Shown: one piece after another, positions 50,801-58,703 of the stretch
How positions within the stretch are numbered: position 1 is the stretch's first letter
How the letters are laid out: the number at the start of each line of letters is the position of its first letter
DNA from: Neomoorella stamsii
Lineage (GTDB): Bacteria; Bacillota; DSM-521; Neomoorellales; Neomoorellaceae
Assembly: GCF_002995805.1 (NCBI RefSeq)
Contig: NZ_PVXL01000029.1
Span: 1 to 64,000 of the forward strand
DNA length: 64,000 bases
Direction of reading: 5' to 3'
The notes under the pieces: model-generated
Databases searched by the model: none
The model's input: the letters and a program-made list of their open reading frames with translations, nothing else
Told to the model about the DNA's origin: nothing
Made by a program: the position numbers and the translations under genes

Positions 50801-51835
50801 TCAGGGGGTGATGGGCATAAAGGTAACGTCAGCAGGCAGTCCCGGCCGCAACTTATCCTGCCCCCCGGTTACCCGGATTTTTACCCGGAAGACCAGGTTG
50901 ACCCGGTCTTCCCTGGTCTGGACCTGGCGGGGGGTAAATTCAGCCTGGGGAGCGATATACTCTACCTGGCCGGGGAAGGACTGGTCCGGATAGGTGTCCA
51001 CCTGGATCTGGACCGGCTGGCCTATTTGCACTTCCCCGAGCCTGTTTTCTGGGATGTAGACATTGAGCCACAGGTTGTTGAGGTCCAGGAGGGTCACAAC
51101 TTCCGCCCCGGGGGGGACCAGTTCTCCCCTTTCAAAGTTAACGCTGGCTACCAGGCCGGCAGCCGGGGAGCGCAGGGCAGTTTTATTTAAATTTAACTGT
51201 GCTAAGGCCAGGTTAGCTTCACCCTGCTTCACCCCGGCTTCCAGGCGCTCCAGGGTGTACGGTGTGCTGCCGGCCCGGAGCAAGGACAGCCGGGATTTGG
51301 CTTCTTCCAGCTGGGCCCGGGCTGCTTCTAACTGGTGCCGGGCCTGGTTATACTGGGTTTCCCGGTTTAGCAGTTCCTGTTCCGGCAGGGCCCCGGCCTG
51401 ATAAAGTTCCCGGGCCCGGCGCAGATTATCTTCCAGAAGTGCTACCTGCTCCTGCACGATGGCTGCCTGGGCGTCCAGGCGGGCTACTTCCTGTTCGGCG
51501 GCGGCAATTTCCTCGGACCTGGCGCCTGCCCGGGCTTCGGCTAAAGCGGCCCGGGCTGCGGCTATACCGGCCCCGGCCTGGGCCACCTGGATCTGGTAGG
51601 CCGCCTGGTCCAGGCGGCCGATGAGCTTGCCGGCCGGGACTGTGTCACCCTCCTTGACGGCCAGCTCCTGCAGCGTCCCGCCAACTTCGGCAATTACCTT
51701 GACCTCAGTAGCTTCGATGGTGCCGCTGGCTGTAAGGAGTTTTTCTTTCTCCCGGGGCTGGCACCCGGTTATCAACGCCAGGGTGAGTGTTAAAATTGCC
51801 AGTAGCACAAGGCTAGTTCGTTTACCTCTACCCAA
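50801..51835 (-). CDS. HlyD-family membrane fusion lipoprotein
   Basis: A 344-residue protein with a lipoprotein signal (LLAILTLTLALITGC, lipobox cysteine near residue 25). A split lipoyl-type domain (VKEGDTVPAGKLIGRLD) flanks a long coiled coil (about residues 80-190). A beta-barrel domain follows (LRSPAAGLVASVNFERGELV). It resembles YbhG/EmrA-type adaptors. In a cell with a single membrane it would sit on the outer face next to the permease. Confidence 0.88.
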   Translation of the reverse strand: MGRGKRTSLVLLAILTLTLALITGCQPREKEKLLTASGTIEATEVKVIAEVGGTLQELAVKEGDTVPAGKLIGRLDQAAYQIQVAQAGAGIAAARAALAEARAGARSEEIAAAEQEVARLDAQAAIVQEQVALLEDNLRRARELYQAGALPEQELLNRETQYNQARHQLEAARAQLEEAKSRLSLLRAGSTPYTLERLEAGVKQGEANLALAQLNLNKTALRSPAAGLVASVNFERGELVPPGAEVVTLLDLNNLWLNVYIPENRLGEVQIGQPVQIQVDTYPDQSFPGQVEYIAPQAEFTPRQVQTREDRVNLVFRVKIRVTGGQDKLRPGLPADVTFMPITP

Positions 51836-51922
51836 GTGGTTAACCCTCCCCCATAAAAAAGTACTCAGAACCAGGGAGTATATGGCTTTTTAAACTATAT
51901 AAGCTTTTTCAGGGTGCTTGAA

Positions 51923-52378
51923 TCATACCCCTAAAATTCCAGTTTTCAGGGCATCTGCTGGCGTCAAAGCTGGTATGGACAACTGCTGGAGGAAATGCCT
52001 GGCGTTCCAGCTAACATAGTGCGATACCAGTGGACCCATGTTTCGTACCGTATAGATAATCAGCGCATCGCCAAAGCTGGCCTTTTTACTTATGATCGCC
52101 AGGATACTTTTTATTGTTAGGCGCGGCAGGTACTCCTTTGAGGGCGGGTAAATTTGCAGGTTATAATGGGTCGGCAAATGATAATAAAGGTTTAATAGCT
52201 GCTGCTCGTTTAAGTTATAGGAAAGGATACCACATACCTCTAAAACATTGAAGATCGATGTAATACCTTGTTGCTTGCCATGCTTGAGCCCGGCTAAAAA
52301 AGCAGCGTTTTCTTTATACATAGTGTCACGGCGATAGCGCAGGTCGATTAGTAATACATCAGAATCTACGAATATCAC
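51923..52378 (-). CDS. PIN-domain toxin (VapC-like ribonuclease)
   Basis: A 151-residue PIN-domain protein with the acidic residues expected for metal binding: D5/D7 in FVDSDVLL, E47 in NVLEVCG and D104 in SFGDALI. Its ATG overlaps the antitoxin stop by 4 bp. PIN toxins cleave tRNA or other RNA; the target is not readable here. The length is slightly above the usual 130 residues. Confidence 0.85.
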   Translation of the reverse strand: MIFVDSDVLLIDLRYRRDTMYKENAAFLAGLKHGKQQGITSIFNVLEVCGILSYNLNEQQLLNLYYHLPTHYNLQIYPPSKEYLPRLTIKSILAIISKKASFGDALIIYTVRNMGPLVSHYVSWNARHFLQQLSIPALTPADALKTGILGV

Positions 52379-52632
52379 TTTTGCCGCCTGCTTTCCTTGA
52401 GAGCTTCGTGCCAGTCAGGGTAATATGGCTCGCTGGCTTCCAGGGCCCGTTCAATATCTGCCCACGCCTCATGATAGGGAAGAGGGGAAAATTCGGGAGT
52501 GTCATTTTCAAAGGGTATTAGCCATGCCACAGGCTTACCCCGATGCGTAATGGCAAAACGTTCCCCGGCCCTAACCTTCTCTAATATCTTTCCAGTATAA
52601 ATACGTAGCTCCTTGCTGGTGGCAAATTCCAA
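52375..52632 (-). CDS. Phd/YefM-type antitoxin
   Basis: About 85 residues from TTG 52632, chosen because GGGGGG lies 8-14 bases upstream; an in-frame TTG at 52647 is the alternative. The N-terminal Phd/YefM fold (SKELRIYTGKILEKVRAGERFAITHRGKPVAWLIP) binds DNA; the acidic/aromatic C-terminus (EASEPYYPDWHEALKES) should neutralise the PIN toxin encoded downstream. An inverted repeat over its promoter supports autoregulation. Confidence 0.85.
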   Translation of the reverse strand: MEFATSKELRIYTGKILEKVRAGERFAITHRGKPVAWLIPFENDTPEFSPLPYHEAWADIERALEASEPYYPDWHEALKESRRQK

Positions 52633-52663
52633 TGCGTTTCCCCCCAAGAAGGCATTAGTTAAA

Positions 52664-52708
52664 ACTTAAGTTTACCTTAAGTATATACTTGAAAATAACT
52701 CCAGTCAA
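52664..52708 (-). promoter_or_regulatory. Toxin-antitoxin promoter and dyad operator
   Basis: On the minus strand TTGACT (52708-52703), 17 bp, TATACT (52685-52680). A perfect inverted repeat, ACTTAAG (52664-52670) and CTTAAGT (52676-52682) with 5 bp between, overlaps the -10. Confidence 0.8.
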
Positions 52709-52754
52709 GGAATCCTCAATATCCTTACTTTAAAACTCGCCCGATACCTGTTGC

Positions 52755-52795
52755 AAAAAAACACATTAGCCCCGGTTACAATACCGGGGCTAATG
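52755..52795 (-). terminator. Intrinsic terminator of the ECF transporter operon
   Basis: The 13 bases at 52764-52776 are the exact reverse complement of 52783-52795, loop of six bases. On the minus strand the stem is followed by TGTTTTTTT. Downstream, 52824-52868 holds a second large inverted repeat (GGCCAGAGG/CCTCTGGCC). Confidence 0.9.
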
Positions 52796-52900
52796 CATTA
52801 CCGGATTTCAGGCCGATTGGCCCCCGGCCAGAGGTAACTATACCTCCAGTTTAGCACCTCCCTCTGGCCGGTTGCGGGCCGGTGGGCTGACTGGATAATC

Positions 52901-53656
52901 TTAACGCAGCGATACAATCGCCAGGACGGCCGTCAGGAGCAGGCACGAAGAGATTACCCCTATGTCCAGTAACTGGAAGGTCGAGGTGTGCAGGCTGGTA
53001 CGGGGGCCGGTGCCAAAAGCGCGGGTTTCCATGGAGATGGCCATGGTCCGGGCCCGCTGGACGGACATGAGGAGGAGAGGGAGGGCCAGGGGGATGAGGG
53101 CCAGAAAGCGCTTGATAATATTGCGGCCTTCCAGGTCGTAGGCCCGGGCCCGCTGGGCCTGGATGACCAGGCTCAATTCTTCCTGCAGGGTAGGGATAAA
53201 CCTTAAAGAGGTTACCAGCATCAGGGCATAGACATAGGGTACCTTGAGTTTTTCCACAAAGGCGACAATCATATCCTTGGGCGGGGTGGTGGCCAGGAGA
53301 ACGGGAATGGTGGAAGTCATGGCCAGCATCCTTAAAGCGAGCATGGTGCAGGCCTTGAGCCCCACGTCGGTGATCCGGCCAAAGCCGGTGCCTGGTACCA
53401 GGGTAAAAACAACCTGGCCCTCGTCGATTAAAAAGACCTGAAAGAGGAAAAAGATGGCGGCAAAGATGATCAGCCCGCGGATGGCGGGCAAGATTTCCCG
53501 CAACACCTTACCAATCAGGGCGACGGCCAGGACCGAGGCCCAGAGGCCAAGGAGCGGCAGGGGTTGCTGGTAGACAAAGGCCAGGGTAATAACGGCCAGG
53601 GACCAGACGACTTTGGTAAGGGGGTTGAGTTTATGCAGGAAGGACTTGCCGGGCAT
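52901..53656 (-). CDS. ecfT: ECF transporter transmembrane subunit EcfT
   Basis: A 251-residue membrane protein with about five to six helices and the two coupling motifs Ala-Arg-Ala/Thr-Arg-Ala (QRARAYD and METRAFG) that dock into the ATPases. It starts inside the end of the ATPase gene (26 bp overlap). It is the last gene of a trpP-ecfA-ecfA-ecfT operon, so the transporter has its own energising module. Confidence 0.9.
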   Translation of the reverse strand: MPGKSFLHKLNPLTKVVWSLAVITLAFVYQQPLPLLGLWASVLAVALIGKVLREILPAIRGLIIFAAIFFLFQVFLIDEGQVVFTLVPGTGFGRITDVGLKACTMLALRMLAMTSTIPVLLATTPPKDMIVAFVEKLKVPYVYALMLVTSLRFIPTLQEELSLVIQAQRARAYDLEGRNIIKRFLALIPLALPLLLMSVQRARTMAISMETRAFGTGPRTSLHTSTFQLLDIGVISSCLLLTAVLAIVSLR

Positions 53657-54476
53657 CTACCTCACCCCTTAAAGCGGCGATAATTTCGGCATACAATTCT
53701 TCTACCGTCAGGACGGGGCGCAGGAGTCCCTGTTCCTGGTAAGGCCGGGCGAGCTGGATGGCCTGGGGAGGTACGAGGCCGGCGGCGTTCAGGATATCTT
53801 CCCGGGCAAAAACTGTCGCCACGGGCCCATCCAGGAGCAACCGCCCTTCCCCCAGGACCAGGGCCCGGCCGGCGAAGCGGGCCACCATTTCCATATCGTG
53901 GCTGACGAGGAGTACTGTGTGGCCTTGCTGGTGCAGCTTCTTGACAAGCCTCATTATTTCCAGGGCTTCGCGGTAATCCTGGCCGGTGGTGGGTTCGTCC
54001 AAGACCAGGACTTCCGGCTGCATGGCCAGGACGGAGGCTAGGGCCACCCGCTGGCGCTGGCCTTTGCTGAGCTGCCGGGGGTTAAAATCCAGATAAGGGG
54101 TGAGGCCTACGGCAGCAGCCGCTTCCGCCACCCTATCTTCCAGGGCCGCCCCTTTGAGACCTAAATTCTTAGGACCGAAGGCCAGTTCTTCCCTGACGGT
54201 GGACAGGAAGATCTGGTGATCCGGGTTTTGAAAAAGGAAGCCTACCTTGCGGGCCAGTTCAGCCACCCGTGCCCGGGCCGTATCCAGGCCGCCGATCAGG
54301 ATCCTGCCCACTGTGGGTTTAAGAAGCCCGTTCAGGAGCTTGAGGAGGGTGGTTTTCCCGGCGCCGTTCTGGCCGATGAGGGCCACGAATTCCCCGGACC
54401 GAATATGAAAGGATAGGTCCCTGAGGGCTTGGAAACCGTTGGGGTAAGTAAACTCTACATTTTCAGCCCGGATCAT
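53631..54476 (-). CDS. ecfA2: ECF transporter ATP-binding subunit (second)
   Basis: A 281-residue ATPase: Walker A GQNGAGKTT, Q-loop FQNPDHQIF typical of EcfA, signature LSKGQRQRVALA, Walker B VLVLDEPTTGQD. A C-terminal extension of about 60 residues follows the ATPase domain. GGAGG upstream of ATG 54476 and the overlap with ecfT support co-expression. The A1/A2 naming is by order only. Confidence 0.88.
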   Translation of the reverse strand: MIRAENVEFTYPNGFQALRDLSFHIRSGEFVALIGQNGAGKTTLLKLLNGLLKPTVGRILIGGLDTARARVAELARKVGFLFQNPDHQIFLSTVREELAFGPKNLGLKGAALEDRVAEAAAAVGLTPYLDFNPRQLSKGQRQRVALASVLAMQPEVLVLDEPTTGQDYREALEIMRLVKKLHQQGHTVLLVSHDMEMVARFAGRALVLGEGRLLLDGPVATVFAREDILNAAGLVPPQAIQLARPYQEQGLLRPVLTVEELYAEIIAALRGEVDARQVLPA

Positions 54477-54773
54477 TTTTATGCGCCTCCAAATATAGGT
54501 TGCCGCCCCGTACTGATGGCGACAGCTTTCAGGTATCTTTTACCGCCGGCTGGCAGCGTTTTTCTCTCCCCATGATCCCTGCACAGCAGTTGCCCTCAAC
54601 TCGCCCGCAAAGGTTAGCCGGTTATAAGATGAGGCATTTACTGATTGCACTATGGTATTGCCCTGCCCGTACCAGATCCCTGGCTGTAAATAAATGCGGC
54701 CGGGAAGCTGCTCACCCCTGTGGAGTCTCCATAAGAAACAGGACCATCTATCTTATAACTTACCTGCGTACCG
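54477..54773. other. Intergenic stretch between the two ECF ATPase genes
   Basis: About 300 bp with no convincing coding frame on either strand; the frames seen are unsupported by ribosome sites. I see no terminator with a T-run. It is unusual inside a transporter operon and may hold a second promoter or the remains of a gene. Confidence 0.4.
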
Positions 54774-55640
54774 CTATGCCCTGGACGCCCGGCTCCCAAG
54801 CAGGCGCCCCAGTTCCCGCCGGCCTTCGTCTACCTCCAGGGGCAGGTCGCCGTGATAGACGCCGGCCCGGCGTAGCATCCGGAACAGGGCTGTCACCGGG
54901 GGTACCTCCAGGCCCAGTTCGGTCGTCAATTTCTCCTGGGCCAGGATCTGGCGCGGGCTGGCATCGGCCACGATGCGGCCCTTGCTAAGACAGATCAGAC
55001 GGGGGACCCGGGGGGCGAGAACACTTATTTTTTGTTCAATCAAGAGGATGGTTATGCCATAGTCCCGGTTGAGCCGCTGCAGGAGGGCCACGATTTCCAC
55101 AGTCCCCCGGGGGTCGAGTTCGGAAGTCGGTTCATCCAGCACCAGCACCCTGGGCCTTAAAGCCACGGCAGCGGCAATGGCCACCTTTTGCTTCTGGCCG
55201 CCGGATAATTCCCGTAAACTACGGTGGCGCAGGCTGGCTATGCCCACCATTTCCAGGGCGGTGCCAATGCGCTGCCGCATTTCTTCCCGGGGGACGGCCA
55301 GGTTTTCCAGGCCGAAGGCCAGCTCATCCTCGACTACTTCCGCTACCAGCTGGGCTTCCGGGTCCTGGAAGACGCTGCCGATAACCCCGGCCAGCCGGGC
55401 GCAGGGGGTTTTTGCCGTGTCTAAACCGGCAACCATTACCCTGCCACCCATACGGCCTCCCTGAAAATTGGGGATGATGCCGTTCAGGGCCAGGGCCAGG
55501 GTGGTCTTGCCGGCGCCGGCGGGGCCAGTCAGGCCTAAAAATTCTCCCTCTTGGACGGTCAAGTTTATTCCGTCCAGGGCTGGCACCTGGCTGTCGGGAT
55601 AGTAAAAAGTAAAATTCTCTACTTTAATAATGGGTTCCAT
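54774..55640 (-). CDS. ecfA1: ECF transporter ATP-binding subunit (first)
   Basis: A 288-residue ATPase: Walker A GPAGAGKTT, Q-loop FQDPEAQLV, signature LSGGQKQKVAIA, Walker B VLVLDEPTSELD. It lies 33 bp downstream of the trpP-like substrate-binding gene and pairs with the second ATPase as the EcfA heterodimer. Confidence 0.88.
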   Translation of the reverse strand: MEPIIKVENFTFYYPDSQVPALDGINLTVQEGEFLGLTGPAGAGKTTLALALNGIIPNFQGGRMGGRVMVAGLDTAKTPCARLAGVIGSVFQDPEAQLVAEVVEDELAFGLENLAVPREEMRQRIGTALEMVGIASLRHRSLRELSGGQKQKVAIAAAVALRPRVLVLDEPTSELDPRGTVEIVALLQRLNRDYGITILLIEQKISVLAPRVPRLICLSKGRIVADASPRQILAQEKLTTELGLEVPPVTALFRMLRRAGVYHGDLPLEVDEGRRELGRLLGSRASRA

Positions 55641-55673
55641 GAACCGGCCTCCGGGCTGCTGCGCTCTATCAGG

Positions 55674-56228
55674 TTAAACATTTTTCAGCAGTTGCTTCAA
55701 GGGGAAATAGAGTACCTGGGCCAGGACGGCGTTAAAGATGCCGGTAACTATAACTACCATGAGAAGATAAGTGTAAGCGGGATTTTTGGGTAAAGTAGCA
55801 AAGAGAGTTATGGCTTTAAAGATAGTAATGTACGTAAAACCGCTGGCGAAGGTACCCAGGAAGGTAACTACCAGGGGTTTTACTACCCTGAAGAAGCTGT
55901 TTTTATCAAAGGGCAGGTAGAGTAAAAGGGCGGTAACAATAGCTCCTACCGGTTCGCTGGCAAAATTCAGGTAGGGCAGCAGAGATTTGGTGGTCAGCTG
56001 GCAGACGGCGGCTGCCACCAGGCCGATCCCCAGCACCTGGGACAGGCGGGGCCGCAAAAGCATGATGGCCAGGACATACATACCGATGACTACGTTGGGT
56101 GTGATGCCAAAGAAGGGCGGGGTGATCATCCTGAGTACCGCGCCTGCTGCCAGCAGGACGGCCACCACGACCACGTCCATGGCCTGCAGCCCCTGCTTTT
56201 CCACCCGGGTTACTTTGACCTCTTCCAT
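55674..56228 (-). CDS. trpP: Tryptophan-type ECF substrate-binding membrane protein
   Basis: A 184-residue membrane protein with about five to six helices. The opening VVVVAVLLAAGAVLRMITPPFFGITPNV and the following VLAIMLLRP resemble TrpP. The leader carries a regular TRAP-binding triplet array and a terminator, strong independent evidence for tryptophan control. It would bind tryptophan (or a precursor) outside and deliver it using the EcfA/EcfT module encoded next. Another S-component specificity is possible. ATG 56228 follows AAGGGGGA. Confidence 0.82.
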   Translation of the reverse strand: MEEVKVTRVEKQGLQAMDVVVVAVLLAAGAVLRMITPPFFGITPNVVIGMYVLAIMLLRPRLSQVLGIGLVAAAVCQLTTKSLLPYLNFASEPVGAIVTALLLYLPFDKNSFFRVVKPLVVTFLGTFASGFTYITIFKAITLFATLPKNPAYTYLLMVVIVTGIFNAVLAQVLYFPLKQLLKNV

Positions 56229-56297
56229 TGATAAGTCCCCCTTGATAATGAATTATTACTGCCGGCGGGGCTGCGGCCCCGGAACGGCTGGATAAAT

Positions 56298-56329
56298 AAA
56301 AACAGCCTGACGAAAACCGCCAGGCTGTT
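56298..56329 (-). terminator. Attenuator terminator in the trpP leader
   Basis: On the minus strand AACAGCCTG (56329-56321) pairs with CAGGCTGTT (56309-56301), followed by TTTTTAT. It stands about 70 bp before the trpP start. Confidence 0.88.
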
Positions 56330-56339
56330 ATTGCCTTCA

Positions 56340-56390
56340 CTCCGGCCAGTCTCGTCTCTCCTCATCTAAGCTAGGTACTCAACTCAACTC
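56340..56390 (-). promoter_or_regulatory. TRAP-binding triplet array in the trpP leader
   Basis: On the minus strand GAG/TAG triplets start at 56390, 56385, 56380, 56373, 56368, 56363, 56358 and 56353, with two-base spacers except one of four; another GAG is at 56342. Eight such triplets in 40 bases is the signature of a TRAP site. TRAP with bound tryptophan would prevent antitermination and cut expression of the transporter. Confidence 0.8.
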
Positions 56391-56410
56391 ATTTTTCACT
56401 TGTCACCTTT

Positions 56411-56440
56411 AGCATAACAGGGAGAGCAAGTTCTTGTCAA
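56411..56440 (-). promoter_or_regulatory. trpP operon promoter
   Basis: On the minus strand TTGACA (56440-56435), 18 bp, TATGCT (56416-56411); the start site would be near 56404, just before the TRAP array. Confidence 0.8.
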
Positions 56441-57013
56441 GGAGTAATTTGGCTAATTTGGATCCGGCGGGGTGGTGCTTAAAGCCCCTGCTCACGACCC
56501 TCTTCGCCTGAAACCCTTGTTTGCTCCCCTCGCCCGCGAGGAGAGGGTTAAAGAAGCTTTTCACCGGGGCTATGAAGAGATGTCGCGGCCGATGCAGGAG
56601 CTTCCAGCAAAAGGCGAGTAAGCGGGTAACATGGGCGACCAGGCGCTGCCCTTGGGAGCAGCGCCTTCAGTTGGCATCGGTTTCTTCTGCAATGCTTTTC
56701 TCCGGTAGGAGGGGGCAAAATGTTTGACCTTTGAGGTATCCTTTACTTTATGGCAATCACGGTAGAACCGATGGCGGGGCAGTTCACTCTCTCCTGCACT
56801 ACTACTGAGTGCTTACTTAGACTGCTCCCCGGGCCTGACGGCAACCGCTTACACGCGGGTCGCACGCCCTTTAGAGGTTCTCCCTTCAGCAAGGAGCTGC
56901 GCACCAGTCTCTTAAGGGTCGGTGCTCATCAGCAAGGTTGCTGTTACGCCGGGTTCCCAGGGATACCCCAATTTTTACTTCGCTATTTTCCCGGGAAAGG
57001 AGGTGTTTTCGCT
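56441..57013. other. Non-coding stretch with gene debris before the IS110 remnant
   Basis: A short plus-strand frame (about 56520-56620) ends RGYEEMSRPMQELPAKGE and a stop, and looks like the tail of a lost gene that I do not recognise. GGCGCTGCCC/GGGAGCAGCGCC forms a hairpin near 56652-56673. The rest to 57013, with GGAAAGGAGG before the transposase start, is probably the left end of the IS110 element. No other feature is seen. Confidence 0.4.
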
Positions 57014-58242
57014 ATGGGTAAAACCCTTTTTGTCGGTATCGATATAGGCTCTGACACCAATGTGGTGCGCATCCTTGATGATACCGGCGAAGATGTCTGC
57101 GGTTTTAGCGTCTCCAACGACCTCCCCGGGGCTGAAAGGCTTGTGGAATGTTATTGCTGAAGCTGAGCTTATTGATGTTGATAAGGTTAAGATTGGCATG
57201 GAAGCTACTAACCTGTATTGGTGGCACCTTTCCCAGGCCCTGCATGAGGCTCCTGAACTCTCGGCTTTTGATGCTGAAATAGCGGTGATTAACCCTAAGG
57301 TAATCGATGTTTTTAGCGTATCTACCCGGATATGGCTAAGACCGACGCCTTGGATGCCCGGGTTATTGCTGATTGCTTGCGGTTTGGACGGGTACGTCCA
57401 ACACCCCCCTCCTGATATGACCTATGCTCCGTTGCAACGGCTAACCCGGTTTCGCTATCATATGGTCACTAACCTTACCCGCGAGAAGAACAGGGCCCTC
57501 AATCTGATATTCCTTAAGTTCTCTACATACCAGAAGGAGTGCCCCTTCTCCGATTTGTTCGGGCAGGCCTCCCGGGCTGTCGTTGGCAACCTCACCCCTG
57601 ATGAAATTGCTGATATGCCGGTGGAGAAACTGGTCGACATGATGCTGCAACACGGTAATAATCGCTTGAAGGATGTCCCGGAGATGGCTAGAGTAATTAA
57701 ACAGGCGGCCCGCAAGTCCTACCGTTTAAACCCCAAAATGCGGGATGCTGTTGATGTTACCCTGGCTATGTCCCTGGAGACGATCCGTTTCTTTGAAACC
57801 CAGCAGAAGAAAATCGACCAGGTCATTGCCAAAGAACTAAAAGCCATTCCTCAAACGTTAGACACTATTCCAGGTTTTAGGGCCAGTTTACACTGCCGGT
57901 ATAGTAGCGGAAATAGGTGACATCTCCAGATTTAAGAATCAAAATGCCCTTGCTAAATTCGCGGGCCTGACCTGGCGGCAGCATCAGTCCAGCAAGTTTT
58001 CTGCCGAGGATATCCCCCTCACCAGGTCTGGTAATTATTACTTACGGTACTACCTCATTGAAGCGGCTAATTCCGTCCGGTTGCGGGAGCCGGAATACGC
58101 CGCGTTCTACCGTAAGAAATTTACCGAAGCCAGGCATCATCACCATAAACGTGCCCTGGTCTTGACTGCCCGCAAGCTCGTGCGTATGGTCTTCACGCTG
58201 CTGAGTGAGGGCCAAATTTACCGGCAAAGGAGGTTGGGTTAA
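57014..58242 (+). pseudogene. IS110-family transposase broken by frameshifts
   Basis: Starting at ATG 57014 the protein reads KTLFVGIDIGSDTNVV, the DEDD-type N-terminus of IS110 transposases. It continues in other frames through KTDALDARVIADCLRFGR, LTREKNRALNLIFLKF, and a transposase-20-like C-terminal domain (AEIGDISRFKNQNALAKFAG, RSGNYYLRYYLIEAAN), ending at TAA 58240-58242. Frame changes lie near 57145, 57320, 57400 and 57880. The element has no long terminal inverted repeats, as usual for IS110. The gene is inactive. It marks the boundary between the trpP operon and the defence-type island. Confidence 0.9.
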
Positions 58243-58496
58243 ATACCTCTTTTGCAACTTACTTTTACTGTTTGCGCTGGTAATTACTGTTTTGATTTAC
58301 CGGCTTGGTTTCTTATTATCTTTTTACATTTTGAGACATTAAAATTTCCAATTCAGCGTCTTGACATTTTACCGCGGGTCTATGTTTTCCATTGCATCGA
58401 GTGTTACATTATTCCCTCTTAAAAAACAAGGGAAGAAAAACTTAAAGCAAGACAGTTAGCGGTGCCGACTGGTTTGGGCAGGAAATTAGGAGGAGA

Positions 58497-58652
58497 ATGG
58501 AGAATAATCCAGACAAATACAATAGAGTACGCGCCTTTATGGTTCGGACTCCCCAAGAAAGGCTATTTGGTCATATTTCGGGCTTACCCGTTAGAGGGTC
58601 GCCCCGTTTTGATGTAGCACCTGATATAGTCTTGACATTACGCAAGCGATAG
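58497..58652 (+). CDS. Small hypothetical protein at the head of the defence island
   Basis: A 51-residue, basic, soluble protein from ATG 58497 with AGGAGGAG directly upstream. It has no membrane helix; PQERLFGHISGLP and VAPDIVLTLRKR stand out. It could be a small regulator or an accessory of the downstream helicase operon, whose promoter overlaps its 3' end. I do not recognise a family; coding potential rests on the ribosome site and the uninterrupted frame. Confidence 0.45.
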   Translation: MENNPDKYNRVRAFMVRTPQERLFGHISGLPVRGSPRFDVAPDIVLTLRKR

Positions 58653-58660
58653 TCTATTTT
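58632..58660 (+). promoter_or_regulatory. Candidate promoter of the helicase operon
   Basis: TTGACA (58632-58637), 17 bp, TATTTT (58655-58660), about 45 bp before the helicase start codon. Confidence 0.6.
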
Positions 58661-58703
58661 GGCAGCAGAAGACCCTTTAGTTGGTTAAAGATGGAGGGGG
58701 AAA

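Noticed and set aside
58321-58440. TTGACA near 58363 as a promoter
   Set aside because: No acceptable -10 lies 16-18 bp downstream; the site at 58632-58660 fits better.
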